14,266 nucleotides of DNA from assembly GCF_001280015.1 (NCBI RefSeq), contig NZ_LGDV01000255.1, positions 1 through 14,266 on the forward strand, read 5' to 3'. Source of the stretch: Streptomyces sp. MMG1121 (lineage in GTDB: Bacteria > Actinomycetota > Actinomycetes > Streptomycetales > Streptomycetaceae). The notes beneath the pieces were generated by a model. It was not told where the DNA came from. It saw only the letters and a program-made list of their open reading frames with translations, and did no database searches. The translations under genes and the position numbers were made by a program. This document shows, in pieces, positions 1-8,880 of the stretch (position 1 is its first letter; each line of letters starts with the position of its first letter).

Positions 1-109
1 GCTAACTCACCACGGAGCCGCTCCACTTCCCCCAGCCTCACACCACGAAGATGCCCACCACCAGGCGAGATCACTCAACGTAACGAAGCACTACTAGGCG
101 GCCACCAAG

Positions 110-2116
110 ATGGACCTGGCGCACCCGGTGCGGCTGTTCAAGTATCCGGAGGCGCTGGCGGCCGCGCTGGAGCAGGACGGCCCGCCCGACGTGATCGGGT
201 TCTCGCACTACATCTGGAACAGCCAGCTCTCGCTCGCGTTCGCCGAGCTGGTCAAACGGCGTTTCCCGGTCACCACCGTCGTCTTCGGCGGCCCTCAATA
301 TCCACTCCGTCTCCCGGAACAGACCGATTTCTGGCACGAGCGTCTGACCGGGAAGGTGGACTTCTACGTCGAAGGGGAGGGCGAGGCGGCGTTCTCGGAC
401 CTGCTGCTCACCCTCAACGACTTCGACCGGAAGGAAGTGCGCGGCACCATCCCCGGAGCACACAATTTCCACGACGACGGAGTCCTGTACGCGCCGCCGC
501 CGCGCCTGCGGATTCACTACCTGTCCACCGTGCCATCTCCCTACCTGGCTGGCCTCATGGACGAGTTCTTCGACGGCAAGCTCGTCCCCACGGTGCAGAC
601 GAACCGCGGCTGCCCCTTCAAGTGCACCTTCTGCCAGGAGGGCACCCGGTACTTCCAGACGGTCGCCAAGAAGCACGATCGACAGATCCGGGACGAGCTG
701 CACTACATCGGCCGCCGCATGAAATCGCTGGTCGAGTTCGGCGCCGCCCGCAACGAGCTCCTCATCACCGACAGCAACTTCGGAATGTTCCCCGAGGACC
801 ATGAGACCTGCCGGGTGATCGCCGAGTGCCAGCAGCTCTACGGCTGGCCGCGCGTCGTCAACGTCACCACCGGCAAGAACCAGCGCGATCGCGTCCTGTC
901 CGCCGTCGCCGAGGTCCGCGGCGCGATCAGCCTGTCCGGCGCCGTGCAGTCCCTTGACCCCGATGTGCTGAGCAGGATCGCACGCAAGAACATCGACGCC
1001 GGCAAGCTCATGGAGATCGCCCTGGCCGCCTCGGAAGCCGGGGCGGGTACATACAGCGAGGTGATCCTCGCCCTGCCCGGCGACTCCAAGGCCAAGCACC
1101 TCGGCACCCTGCGCCAGCTCGTGGACGCCGGATTCGACCGGCTCAACATGTTCCAGCTCACCCTGCTGCCGGGCAGCGAGATGTGCACGGACGCCTACCG
1201 CCGCGAACACGGCCTCGTCACCAAGTGGCGCGTCATGCCGCGCTGCTACGGCGCTTTCAACGTGCTCGGGGAGGAGCTGCGTACCGCCGAACTGGACGAG
1301 GTCTGCGTCACCGTCCCCGACATGCCCTACGAGGACTACCGGGAATGCCGGGTGATGAACCTGCTCCTGGCCTCTCTCTACAACGGCGGCACTTTCGCCG
1401 TCCTCCTGGCCGTCCTACGCGCCCACTGGATCTCGCCCATGCGCTGGCTTGAACTCGCGCGGACCCTCGCCCACGGGCCCGCTCTGGCCACCGTCCTGAA
1501 GGAGTTCGCGGCCGAGACCGACGGACAGCTGTGGGACGACCGGGCCGATCTCCTGACATACGCGACCGAGCACACCGACGAGTACGTCGCCGGCCGCCTG
1601 GGCAACAACCTGCTCTACACCTACCGGACCCGGATCATCTCCGAAGCTCTGGAGGACACCGCGGACCTCGCCGCCCGTGCTTGCCTGACCGCGCTCCGGG
1701 AGATCGGCGTCGGGGCGGGCGGTGGGAGTCTCATCGAGGCCCTGGTACGGGAGAGCGCCGAGTACCACCGCCTCGTACTGTCCGACATCTTCCGCACCGA
1801 TCCTCCCGAGGTACTGCGCCAGACCGCGCGCTTCGACCTCGACGAACTGCTGGCCACGGCCCGCCGCCGGGAGGACGTTCGGCTACGCGACCAGCGCAAC
1901 TTCCAGCACTCCGAACCGGGCGTGCGCGAGTTCGTCCTCACCCCCGCCCAGCAGCGCACCCTGAGCACATACCTGGAGCAGTTCGGAACCACTCCCTGGG
2001 GCGTCGGACGACTCCTCACGAAGGTCCGGCTGCCTGATATCGTCCGGCAAGTCCGAATGACCCCTGGCCCGGGCACGGCCCCGGCGCCCGCCGGAACGGG
2101 AACACCCACGACGTGA
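110..2116 (+). CDS. B12-binding-type radical SAM enzyme, N-terminus apparently shortened
   Basis: The 668-residue protein carries the radical SAM cluster motif CPFKCTFC (Cys168, Cys172, Cys175), which binds the 4Fe-4S cluster that cleaves S-adenosylmethionine. Before it lies the later part of a cobalamin-binding-type Rossmann domain, with PDVIGFSHYIWN (about residues 25-36), VVFGGPQYP and VDFYVEGEGE. After it come typical TIM-barrel segments such as SGAVQSLDPDVL and EVILALPGD, then a long C-terminal region seen in large B12-radical SAM proteins. Such enzymes do methylations, ring contractions or other radical chemistry; the substrate here is unknown. The ATG was chosen because an in-frame TAG lies at 95-97. 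The ribosome binding site is weak (AGGCGG, 96-101). The usual first strand and the cobalamin-binding DxHxxG are absent, so the protein is either a B12-degenerate variant or a 5'-truncated gene. The stop overlaps the next gene by four bases. Confidence 0.88.
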   Translation: MDLAHPVRLFKYPEALAAALEQDGPPDVIGFSHYIWNSQLSLAFAELVKRRFPVTTVVFGGPQYPLRLPEQTDFWHERLTGKVDFYVEGEGEAAFSDLLLTLNDFDRKEVRGTIPGAHNFHDDGVLYAPPPRLRIHYLSTVPSPYLAGLMDEFFDGKLVPTVQTNRGCPFKCTFCQEGTRYFQTVAKKHDRQIRDELHYIGRRMKSLVEFGAARNELLITDSNFGMFPEDHETCRVIAECQQLYGWPRVVNVTTGKNQRDRVLSAVAEVRGAISLSGAVQSLDPDVLSRIARKNIDAGKLMEIALAASEAGAGTYSEVILALPGDSKAKHLGTLRQLVDAGFDRLNMFQLTLLPGSEMCTDAYRREHGLVTKWRVMPRCYGAFNVLGEELRTAELDEVCVTVPDMPYEDYRECRVMNLLLASLYNGGTFAVLLAVLRAHWISPMRWLELARTLAHGPALATVLKEFAAETDGQLWDDRADLLTYATEHTDEYVAGRLGNNLLYTYRTRIISEALEDTADLAARACLTALREIGVGAGGGSLIEALVRESAEYHRLVLSDIFRTDPPEVLRQTARFDLDELLATARRREDVRLRDQRNFQHSEPGVREFVLTPAQQRTLSTYLEQFGTTPWGVGRLLTKVRLPDIVRQVRMTPGPGTAPAPAGTGTPTT

Positions 2117-3312
2117 CCAGCGCAGTCCTCGACCGCCGTCTCGCCGCCCTGGGACGTCCCTTCCCGCTGATCGCCACGGGCGGCGGGACCGGCGGCCACA
2201 CCTACCCCGCGCTCACCGCGATCCGTACGACGAGCGCACGGCTGGCCCGCCTGGGTATCGGCCTGGACGTGCTGTGGGTCGGCACCGCGACCGGCCTGGA
2301 GGCACGAGTCACCGAACGCGAGGGGATCCCCTTCAGGACGGTGGCCACGGGCAAGATCCGCCGCTCCAGCAACCCTCTGAAACTGGCCTCTCCGGCGAAC
2401 ATCAAGGACATGGGCCGCGTGCCGCTCGGTGCGGCCCAGGCCCGCGCGATCATCTCGGCCTTCAGGCCCGATGTGGTGCTGTCGACCGGCGGCTATGTCG
2501 CGGTCCCGGTCGGACTCGCCGCAAAGTTCTGCCGCCGCCCGCTGGTCATCCACGAACAGACCGTGCGCCTTGGGCTGGCCAACCGCGCCCTGGCCCGCGC
2601 CGCCACCCGCGTCGCGGTCTCGTCGGAGTCGACGCTCCCGCTCCTGCCGGACGCGGTCCGTGGCTCAGCGGTCGTCACTGGTAACCCGGTCCGCCCCGAA
2701 ATTCTGACCGGCAAGCTGAACAAGGCGATCAGCGCCCTGGGCCTGACTGGCTTCGACCACGCCCTGCCCACCGTCTACGTCACCGGCGGAGCCCAAGGCT
2801 CCGTCCAGATCAACACCGTCGTCCGCGCGCTCCTGCCGTGGCTGCTCACCGAGGCCAACGTCATCCACCAGTGCGGCGCCGCGTCCATCGAGGAGGCTCG
2901 CCACTACGCCGCCCAGCTCCCGGGCGACATCAGGCCCCGCTACCTGGTCACCGACTTCGTCGGCCCGGAACTCCCCGATGTCGTCGCCCTCGCAGACATC
3001 GTGATCTCCCGCAGCGGCGCCGGCACGATCGCCGAGCTCACCGCCCTGGGCAAGCCGTCCGTCCTGATCCCGCTCGCGACGTCGGCGGGCAACGAGCAGG
3101 AGCACAACGCCCTACACCTTCAGGAGGCCGGAGCGACCGTCGCCCTCTTGGGGGAGGCGGTCACGCCCGAGGGACTTCGTGCCGCCGTCGCTCCACTCAT
3201 CTCCTCGCCCGGTGAGCGTCGGCACATGGCGGAGCAGGCCCGCTCCCTGGGACGCCCGGATGCCGCCGACCGCCTGGCGGAGGTGTTGCTGGACGTGGCC
3301 ACCAGTTGAAGC
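2113..3312 (+). CDS. MurG-like GT28 family glycosyltransferase
   Basis: The 398-residue protein starts at a GTG overlapping the preceding stop (GTGA), so translation is probably coupled. The MurG signature is clear: the glycine-rich loop GGGTGGHTYPA near residue 22, DVVLSTGGYVAVPVGLAA, the HEQ motif (HEQTVRLGLANR), the C-domain loop VTGGAQGS (GGSQG type), and SRSGAGTIAELTALGKPSVLIP followed by NEQEHNA, the donor-binding region. MurG transfers GlcNAc from UDP-GlcNAc to lipid I at the inner membrane face. Housekeeping murG normally sits in the division and cell-wall cluster; here it is paired with a radical SAM gene. I therefore infer a paralogue acting on another acceptor, in specialised metabolism or surface modification. 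It is slightly longer than typical MurG (about 360 residues). The stop is TGA at 3307-3309; the few bases after it are included only to mark the gene end. Family assignment is strong; the substrate is unknown. Confidence 0.85.
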
Positions 3313-3528
3313 CGGGCGTTGCACCTGACACGGGCCTTGTCGCAAGGACTACAGGGATCCGAGGCTCATGCCACCGGAGAGCGCGTACGGGTCGGCGACG
3401 GTCGACACGTTGGCCTGAAGTCATGCCTGGCAGGTGAGCGTTACTCCTGAATTACCCTGACATGGGTTTTCCTTGAACTTGCCGCCCTAGGGTCGGAAGC
3501 CGCAGGTGCGAACGGGGCGGGGGTATCA
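3310..3528. other. Intergenic region before the toxin operon, weak promoter signals
   Basis: No convincing gene lies in these 219 bases. A short CCTTG-TCG-CAAGG hairpin at 3335-3347 could mark the end of the upstream transcript but has no T tract. TAGGGT at 3488-3493 fits the actinomycete -10 consensus TAGRRT. The only good -35-like hexamer, TTGAAC at 3473-3478, is just 9 bases upstream, too close for a vegetative promoter. A promoter for the toxin operon probably lies here, but its position is not settled. The purine-rich run at 3514-3523 serves as the ribosome binding site of the next gene. Confidence 0.4.
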
Positions 3529-3894
3529 ATGGGTGACGGCAAGATCCCGGGCAAGGTGCTGGACATCAAGACCGCCGACATCAAGGCGGCGGCACCGGCC
3601 TTCCAGAAGGGCGCCATCGATCTCAGCAAGGCTCTGACCACTCTGATCAAGACCCTGGACGGCCTCGGTGAGCCCTGGGGCCACGACGACCAGGGCAATC
3701 AGTTCGGCGGCGCCTACAAGCCGCACCGGAAGTCGATCGAGAGCGCGGCGGGCGTCCTGGTGCTCGGTCTGACGAGCATTCACGAGGCCATGGTGGACAT
3801 GGCGGACGGGCACGTGGACAACGACAAGCTCGTCGCCGGCATCTTCACGGAAGTGAAGACGAACAAGCAGAGCGACGGTGCCGGTGAGCGTTGA
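3529..3894 (+). CDS. WXG100-like small protein of a toxin operon
   Basis: This 121-residue, largely helical protein has the Streptomyces WXG100-type hairpin sequence EPWGHDDQGNQFGGAY (Trp50, Gly51 as the W-x-G turn). Helices lie on each side (about 15-45 and 66-93). There is no signal peptide or membrane segment. WXG100 proteins are substrates and partners of ESX/type VII secretion, and in actinomycetes they often precede large RHS or LXG-like toxins. It starts at ATG after a G-rich site at 3514-3523 and overlaps the next gene by 11 or 17 bases depending on that gene's start, so the two are almost certainly one transcript. It probably chaperones or helps export the RHS protein. It is too divergent for me to name a closer family. 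Confidence 0.72.
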   Translation: MGDGKIPGKVLDIKTADIKAAAPAFQKGAIDLSKALTTLIKTLDGLGEPWGHDDQGNQFGGAYKPHRKSIESAAGVLVLGLTSIHEAMVDMADGHVDNDKLVAGIFTEVKTNKQSDGAGER

Positions 3895-6800
3895 GTCCAA
3901 AGCCCGCCACATCCTTCTCGACATGGGCCTGTGGTGGCCGGAGGCCGACCCCGACAAGCTGCGGGACGCGGCGAATGCGTGGCGTGCGTTCGCCGACGCC
4001 GTGGACGACGTCCGGGCCCCGGTGAACCGCAGCGCGTCCTCGATCATCCACAACAACACGGGTGAGTCGATCGAGGCGTTCCACAAGTTCTGGGACCGCT
4101 ACGCCAAGGGCAAGGACGGCGGCTGGCTGAGCGACCTCGCGAAGTCATCGCGGGACATGGCCACCGCACTCGACAAGTTCGCCCACGCGATCGACGACGC
4201 GATCAACAAGCTCTGGACGCGGATCGCCATCGACGCGGTCGTGATCGCGGGAGGAATCACGCTGGCTGTGCTCACCGCGGGCATCGCCTCGGGTGCGGCG
4301 GCAGCGGCGGCGGACGCGGTCATCGAGTTCGGCGCCACGATCGGCGTCGGGGTCACCGGTGCGGTGGCCGACATCATCGCCGGTGCCTTGGTCGGCGTCG
4401 CGTTCGGCGGGGTCGAGTCGGTCACCATCGACGCTGCCGTGGCCCAGCCGCTGCAGATGATGGCCGGTCTGCAGCACGGCTTCAGCCTGGACGAGGTCAA
4501 CCAGGCCGCCAAGGACGGCATGATCTTCGGCGGCGCCCTGGGAGGGGGCGGCGGCCTGCTGAAGGCGAGCATGGAAGGCGGCCTCGCCGACACCACACCG
4601 CTCCTGCTGCGCCCGCCCTCGCTCCGCCCCGACCTGGTCGATCTGGGCACAGCGGCCCGCAACGCCGACGACATGCCGTGCGTGGGCGAGCCGATCGACG
4701 TGGCGACCGGCGCCATGCTGATGACGCAGACGGACCTCGCCCTGCCAGGCACTCTGCCGCTCCGGTTCACCCGCACCCACCTCTCCTCCTACCGGGGCGG
4801 CGTCTGCTTCGGCCCGACCTGGATCTCCACCCTGGACGAGTGCCTCCAGATCGACGGCGAGGGCGTCGTCTTCGCCGCCGCTGACGGCATGCGCCTGGTG
4901 TACCCGGTGCCGGAACCCGGCGTTCCCACGATGCCGGCCAAGGGCGCCCGCTGGCCCCTGGAGTGGGACGGCAAACCGGACGGCGCGATGACGGTCACCG
5001 ACCCGTCGACAGGCGTGACCCGCACCTTCGCCGCCCCCGTCCCCTCCCCCTCCTTCGGCGTCTTCCACCTGGCCATCGATTCCTGGACCGACCGCAACGG
5101 CAACCGCATCGACGTCGAACGCGACGACGAGGGCATCCCCTTCGGCATCCACCACTCCGGCGGCTACTACATCGCCGTCGACACCCAGGGCCCGCGCATC
5201 ACGGCCCTGCGTCTGCTGGACGAGCCGCCCTCCCGCTACCACCTGGCCACCACGCCCGACGCAGGCACGGTCGTCATGCGCTACGGCTACGACCCGGCCG
5301 GCAACCTCGCCGAGGTCATCAACTCCAGCGGCGAACCCCTGCGGTTCACCTACGACGCCGAGGGCCGTGTCACCCGCTGGACCGACCGTAACGGCACCTG
5401 GTTCGGTTACGTCTACGACGACCGCGGCCGCGTAATCCGCACCGACGGCGTCGACGGCATCCTCTCCGGCACCCTGACCTACGACGACACCGCACGCACA
5501 ACGACGTACACCGACTCCCAGGGCCACGCCTCGGTCCACCGGTACAACGCCGAGGGCCTGGTGGTGGAGGAGACGGACCCGCTGGGGCACGCCACCCGCA
5601 CCGAGTGGGACGAGTACGGCGCCAGGCCATTGAGAGTCACCGACCCTCTGGGGAACACCACCCAGTACGTCTACGACCATGCTGGCAACCCCACCGAGCT
5701 CACCCTCCCCGATGGCTCGGTGGCACAGGCTGTCTACAACGCGCTTGGCGTGCCGACAGAGGTGGTCGAGCCGGGCGGGGCAGTCTGGCGTCATACCTAT
5801 GACGAGCGGGGAAACCTGCTGACGACCGTGGATCCGCTCGGGGCTGAGACCCGCTACGCGTACGACACGGCGGGTCGTCCGACGTCGATCACCAACGCCC
5901 TCGGTCACACCCGTGAGATCGCCTACGACGGGGCAGGTCTCCCCATTGCCCTGACGGACGAACTCGGCCACACGACGACGGTCCGCCGTGACGCTTTCGG
6001 TCGGGTAGTCGAGGTGACCAACCCGCTGGGACACACCACTCGCCTGGGTTGGACGGCAGAAGGTAAACCGTCCTGGCGGGAACAAGCCGATGGCACGCGG
6101 GAGTCATGGACCTGGGACGCCGAGGGCAATCTGCTCACGCACACCGACCCGGTGGGCAACACGACGCACCACACACCGACGCACTTCGACGTACCCGCCA
6201 CGCAGACCGAACCGGACGGTACCCGCTACGAGTTCGCCTACGACACCGAACTCCGGCTGACCGGGGTCACCAACCCTCAGGGGCGGACCTGGACGTACAC
6301 CTACGACCAGGCCGGCCGTCTGGTCGCAGAGACGGACTTCAACGGCCACACGCTGACGTATACGCATGACGCGGCAGGACAGTTGGCCTCCCGCACCAAC
6401 GGTGCCGGGGAGACCGTGCACTTCACGCGGGACACGGTGGGCCGCGTCGTGGAGCAGCGGTCCAGCACGGATGACGTCTCGACGTTCTTCTACGGCCCGG
6501 ACGGCGGCCTGGCGCAAGCTGACAACGGCCATGCCACCGTGCTCCTGGAACGGGATGCGCTTGGCCGCGTGGTGTCCCAGACGGTCAACGGGCGTACCAC
6601 TACGCATACCTACGACGCCCTCGGCCGCCGGACACAGCGTGTGACCCCCTCCGGGCTGACCTCGTCCTGGACGTACGACGCGGCAGGGCGCCCGCTCAAT
6701 CTGCGCTCACCCGCCGGCACGCTGGACTTCGCCCACGACGCGGCGGGCCGGGAGACGGCGCGCCACATCGGTGCCGAGGTGACCCTGACGCAGGACTGGA

Positions 6801-8146
6801 GCGGGACAGGCCGGCTGATCGCGCAGACCCTGACCGCGGGAACGCAAGTCGACGCACGCCGTCTCCTCCAGCACCGCACCTATGCCCACCGGGCGGACGG
6901 ATACATCACCGAGATCCGCGAGTTGACCTCGGGCACGCGTCGCTTCGACCTCGACGGCACGGGTCGGGTCACCGGTGTCCGAGCGCACGGTTGGAGTGAG
7001 GGCTACGCCTACGACCCAGCCGGGAATGTCTCACACGCCACCGCCCCCGACCACGCCGCCCCGGGCGACCGCGAGTTCGAGGGCACCCTGGTCCGGTCGG
7101 CCGGTCGAACCTCGTACGCCCACGATGCGCACGGCCGTCTGATCCGCAAGACCCGCAAACTCCTGAACGGTCAGAGCCACACGTGGACCTACGTCTGGAA
7201 TGCCGAGGACCGGCTGACGGACGTCACAACTCCGGACGGTGACCGCTGGCGCTATGCCTACGACCCGCTCGGCCGCCGCATCTCCAAGCACCGCGTGGCG
7301 GAGGACGGCTCAGAGACCGACCGAACGGAATTCTCCTGGGACGACTCGGCCATGGCCGAGCAGACCGTTCCGGACGGGCAGGTCACCACGTGGGACTACA
7401 CACCGGGCACCCATCGCCTGGTGGCCCAGACCGACCATATTCCGACAGGCGCACCGGACAACACATCGTTCCTTGCCCGACTGGCCGAGGAATCCGATCC
7501 CGGCCGCACACCCCGCTTCCATGCCGTGGTGACGGACTCCATCGGCACACCCATGGAGCTGGTCTCCGTCTCAGGAGATCTCGTCTGGCAGCATCGCACC
7601 ACTCTCTGGGGCACCGGCTTTGCGTCCCCGGAGGCCGACACCGACTCGGTCGACTGCCCGCTGCGCTTCCCGGGCCAGTACGCCGACCCCGAGACCGGGC
7701 TGCACTACAACCTTCATCGATACTACGACCCGGAGACCGCCCGGTACATCAGCCCGGACCCGCTGGGCCTGGAACCCTCCAACAATCCGTACGCCTATGT
7801 GGTGAACGCCTTCGGCTGGACGGACCCGCTGGGCCTGGCCCCCCAGTGCGGAATCGACCTGTCCAATGCCACACCGCACAGTGGCCGCTTTCCCGATGAG
7901 GCGAAGCCGAACGAGATCCTGGTGCGCCGGAAGCATGACGGGACCGTCACCGCCTACGCTGTTTACGACGATCAGGGCCTGCCCATCAAACGGGTCGACG
8001 TCGACCCCGATTCCAAGCCGCATGGCGGAGTGCCTGCGCCCCACACGCTGGAGACGACCAGGAACGTGAATCCGAAGACCGGCGAAGTGTTCCTCAAGTG
8101 GAAAAAGATGCCCCGGCCGGCACGCCCCGATGAACTTCCTCAGTGA
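3878..8146 (+). CDS. RHS/YD-repeat polymorphic toxin with type 24-like C-terminal toxin
   Basis: The 1,422-residue protein has a clear modular order. Residues 1-110 are helical and WXG100/LXG-like. Residues about 112-180 are hydrophobic, alanine- and glycine-rich and membrane-active in character. A DUF6531-type entry domain starts at CVGEPIDVATG (Cys268). About 28 YD-type repeats (YDxxGR and variants) fill residues 480-1255. The RHS core follows from about 1263 (RFPGQYADPETGLHYNLHRYYDPETARYISPDPLGL). The two DPLGL motifs (Asp1294 and Asp1316-Leu1320) match the RHS self-cleavage site that frees the tip. The tip, about Cys1324-1422, contains HSGRFP, KRVDVDP, HGGVPAPH (His1382, His1389) and NPKTGEVF, and resembles 'polymorphic toxin type 24'; a nuclease role is likely but unproven. 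The start may be GTG 3878 or GTG 3884; neither has a strong ribosome binding site. It probably kills or inhibits competitors after export by a type VII route. Confidence 0.88.
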   Translation: MPVSVESKARHILLDMGLWWPEADPDKLRDAANAWRAFADAVDDVRAPVNRSASSIIHNNTGESIEAFHKFWDRYAKGKDGGWLSDLAKSSRDMATALDKFAHAIDDAINKLWTRIAIDAVVIAGGITLAVLTAGIASGAAAAAADAVIEFGATIGVGVTGAVADIIAGALVGVAFGGVESVTIDAAVAQPLQMMAGLQHGFSLDEVNQAAKDGMIFGGALGGGGGLLKASMEGGLADTTPLLLRPPSLRPDLVDLGTAARNADDMPCVGEPIDVATGAMLMTQTDLALPGTLPLRFTRTHLSSYRGGVCFGPTWISTLDECLQIDGEGVVFAAADGMRLVYPVPEPGVPTMPAKGARWPLEWDGKPDGAMTVTDPSTGVTRTFAAPVPSPSFGVFHLAIDSWTDRNGNRIDVERDDEGIPFGIHHSGGYYIAVDTQGPRITALRLLDEPPSRYHLATTPDAGTVVMRYGYDPAGNLAEVINSSGEPLRFTYDAEGRVTRWTDRNGTWFGYVYDDRGRVIRTDGVDGILSGTLTYDDTARTTTYTDSQGHASVHRYNAEGLVVEETDPLGHATRTEWDEYGARPLRVTDPLGNTTQYVYDHAGNPTELTLPDGSVAQAVYNALGVPTEVVEPGGAVWRHTYDERGNLLTTVDPLGAETRYAYDTAGRPTSITNALGHTREIAYDGAGLPIALTDELGHTTTVRRDAFGRVVEVTNPLGHTTRLGWTAEGKPSWREQADGTRESWTWDAEGNLLTHTDPVGNTTHHTPTHFDVPATQTEPDGTRYEFAYDTELRLTGVTNPQGRTWTYTYDQAGRLVAETDFNGHTLTYTHDAAGQLASRTNGAGETVHFTRDTVGRVVEQRSSTDDVSTFFYGPDGGLAQADNGHATVLLERDALGRVVSQTVNGRTTTHTYDALGRRTQRVTPSGLTSSWTYDAAGRPLNLRSPAGTLDFAHDAAGRETARHIGAEVTLTQDWSGTGRLIAQTLTAGTQVDARRLLQHRTYAHRADGYITEIRELTSGTRRFDLDGTGRVTGVRAHGWSEGYAYDPAGNVSHATAPDHAAPGDREFEGTLVRSAGRTSYAHDAHGRLIRKTRKLLNGQSHTWTYVWNAEDRLTDVTTPDGDRWRYAYDPLGRRISKHRVAEDGSETDRTEFSWDDSAMAEQTVPDGQVTTWDYTPGTHRLVAQTDHIPTGAPDNTSFLARLAEESDPGRTPRFHAVVTDSIGTPMELVSVSGDLVWQHRTTLWGTGFASPEADTDSVDCPLRFPGQYADPETGLHYNLHRYYDPETARYISPDPLGLEPSNNPYAYVVNAFGWTDPLGLAPQCGIDLSNATPHSGRFPDEAKPNEILVRRKHDGTVTAYAVYDDQGLPIKRVDVDPDSKPHGGVPAPHTLETTRNVNPKTGEVFLKWKKMPRPARPDELPQ

Positions 8147-8150
8147 GTGC

Positions 8151-8155
8151 GGAGG
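8151..8155 (+). promoter_or_regulatory. GGAGG ribosome binding site deciding the immunity gene start
   Basis: A perfect GGAGG lies 7 bases before the ATG at 8163. It favours this start over an in-frame ATG at 8130, which lies inside the toxin gene and has no such site. A strong independent site would keep immunity protein in supply. Confidence 0.8.
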
Positions 8156-8162
8156 ACGAACG

Positions 8163-8603
8163 ATGGACCCGCTGAGAGTTCGGGACGTAAGAGAGTGGAC
8201 GGAGGCCGTCGGCGACGACGCTGATTACCTCGACTACCTCTCGCAGCAGGTAGGACTGGGCGAGTGGGCTGCGTTCACACGCGCGTTCATGCCCCGGTTT
8301 GTGGAAGTGGAGGGCTGCATCCTGTGGGATCGCGTCTACGAGCCAGACAACTTCCGCACCTGGTACGACCAGTTGCAGGGTGACACCACCTCGATCGAGG
8401 CGACGCTGAACCAGTTCCGTCTCGCGCTCTACATCAACATCCCGGAAGATCGGGACTCCGAGGCCGCCGCCTCCGCGCTGGCCGAGGAGATCGCTGTTTC
8501 CTGGCGTCGATGTCTGCGTGATGCCTTCCCCGACCGCTCGTTCGAGGTCGCTGCGAGCGAGACGGAGGACGGGCCGGTGGTGAGCTTCGTGACGGTCCGC
8601 TGA
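8163..8603 (+). CDS. Candidate immunity protein for the adjacent RHS toxin
   Basis: The 146-residue acidic protein has no signal peptide or membrane segment, so it should act in the cytoplasm. It starts 16 bases after the toxin stop, the classic place for a cognate immunity gene, and has its own strong ribosome binding site. Visible features are a helical N-terminal half (REWTEAVGDDADYLDYLSQQVGLGEW), a central WDRVYEPDNFRTWYDQL segment, and a probable alpha/beta C-terminal part ending in PVVSFVTVR. I do not recognise the family. The role comes from position and acidity, not homology. An in-frame upstream ATG at 8130 would add 11 residues but is poorly placed for translation. Confidence 0.68.
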   Translation: MDPLRVRDVREWTEAVGDDADYLDYLSQQVGLGEWAAFTRAFMPRFVEVEGCILWDRVYEPDNFRTWYDQLQGDTTSIEATLNQFRLALYINIPEDRDSEAAASALAEEIAVSWRRCLRDAFPDRSFEVAASETEDGPVVSFVTVR

Positions 8604-8718
8604 AGCAGGCAGGCGCACCGACCGTGTCACCAAGTTCATGCTGCTCCGGCGGCGGCCGCGGTTTCGGAACTACACTCGACACTAATGGCGAATTCCGGCA
8701 TTTCGGGCGATGCTAGCC
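8604..8718. other. Intergenic region after the toxin operon
   Basis: No clear terminator is visible. TACACT at 8671-8676 could be a -10 box for the broken gene that follows, but no matching -35 stands out. Confidence 0.3.
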
Positions 8719-8880
8719 ATGACCACTCTTCTTCCCTGGCTCGAGGAGTCGCTCTACCGGGAACGGCTGGCGACTCTCCTGTCAGATGTCGCAGACGCAC
8801 CTGTTACAGCGGTGCGCTATGTAGCCCCGTCGGGTGGAACGTGGCCCGAAGGCCATCGTGCAGACCGGGGCGCGCATGCG
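8719..8880 (+). pseudogene. 5' fragment of an unidentified gene cut by an IS1380 element
   Basis: From ATG 8719 the sequence reads as a plausible protein start, with an amphipathic segment TLLPWLEESLYRERLATLLSD followed by APVTAVRYVAPSG. It then runs without a stop into the back of the IS1380 transposase at about 8880. An upstream in-frame ATG at 8710 is also possible. The piece is about 54 codons; no continuation is visible on the far side of the element at 10276. I do not recognise the family. It could also be a short spurious ORF, but its composition looks coding, unlike the competing +1 frame starting at 8685. Confidence 0.45.

Noticed and set aside
71..1210. Long minus-strand reading frame (379 codons) opposite the radical SAM gene
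   Set aside because: It is a high-GC antisense shadow; the plus strand carries the CxxxCxxC motif and family segments.
3473..3493. TTGAAC and TAGGGT as a complete vegetative promoter
   Set aside because: The spacer is 9 bases instead of 16-18, so at most the -10 part is meaningful.
4145..6085. Long minus-strand reading frame (646 codons) opposite the RHS gene
   Set aside because: Its repetitive Val/Gly/Asp-rich sequence mirrors the YD repeats on the plus strand and has no domain pattern of its own.
4600..7850. Repeated YD motifs as a tandem DNA repeat or CRISPR-like array
   Set aside because: They are degenerate protein repeats of an RHS barrel, with variable DNA and no fixed spacer length.
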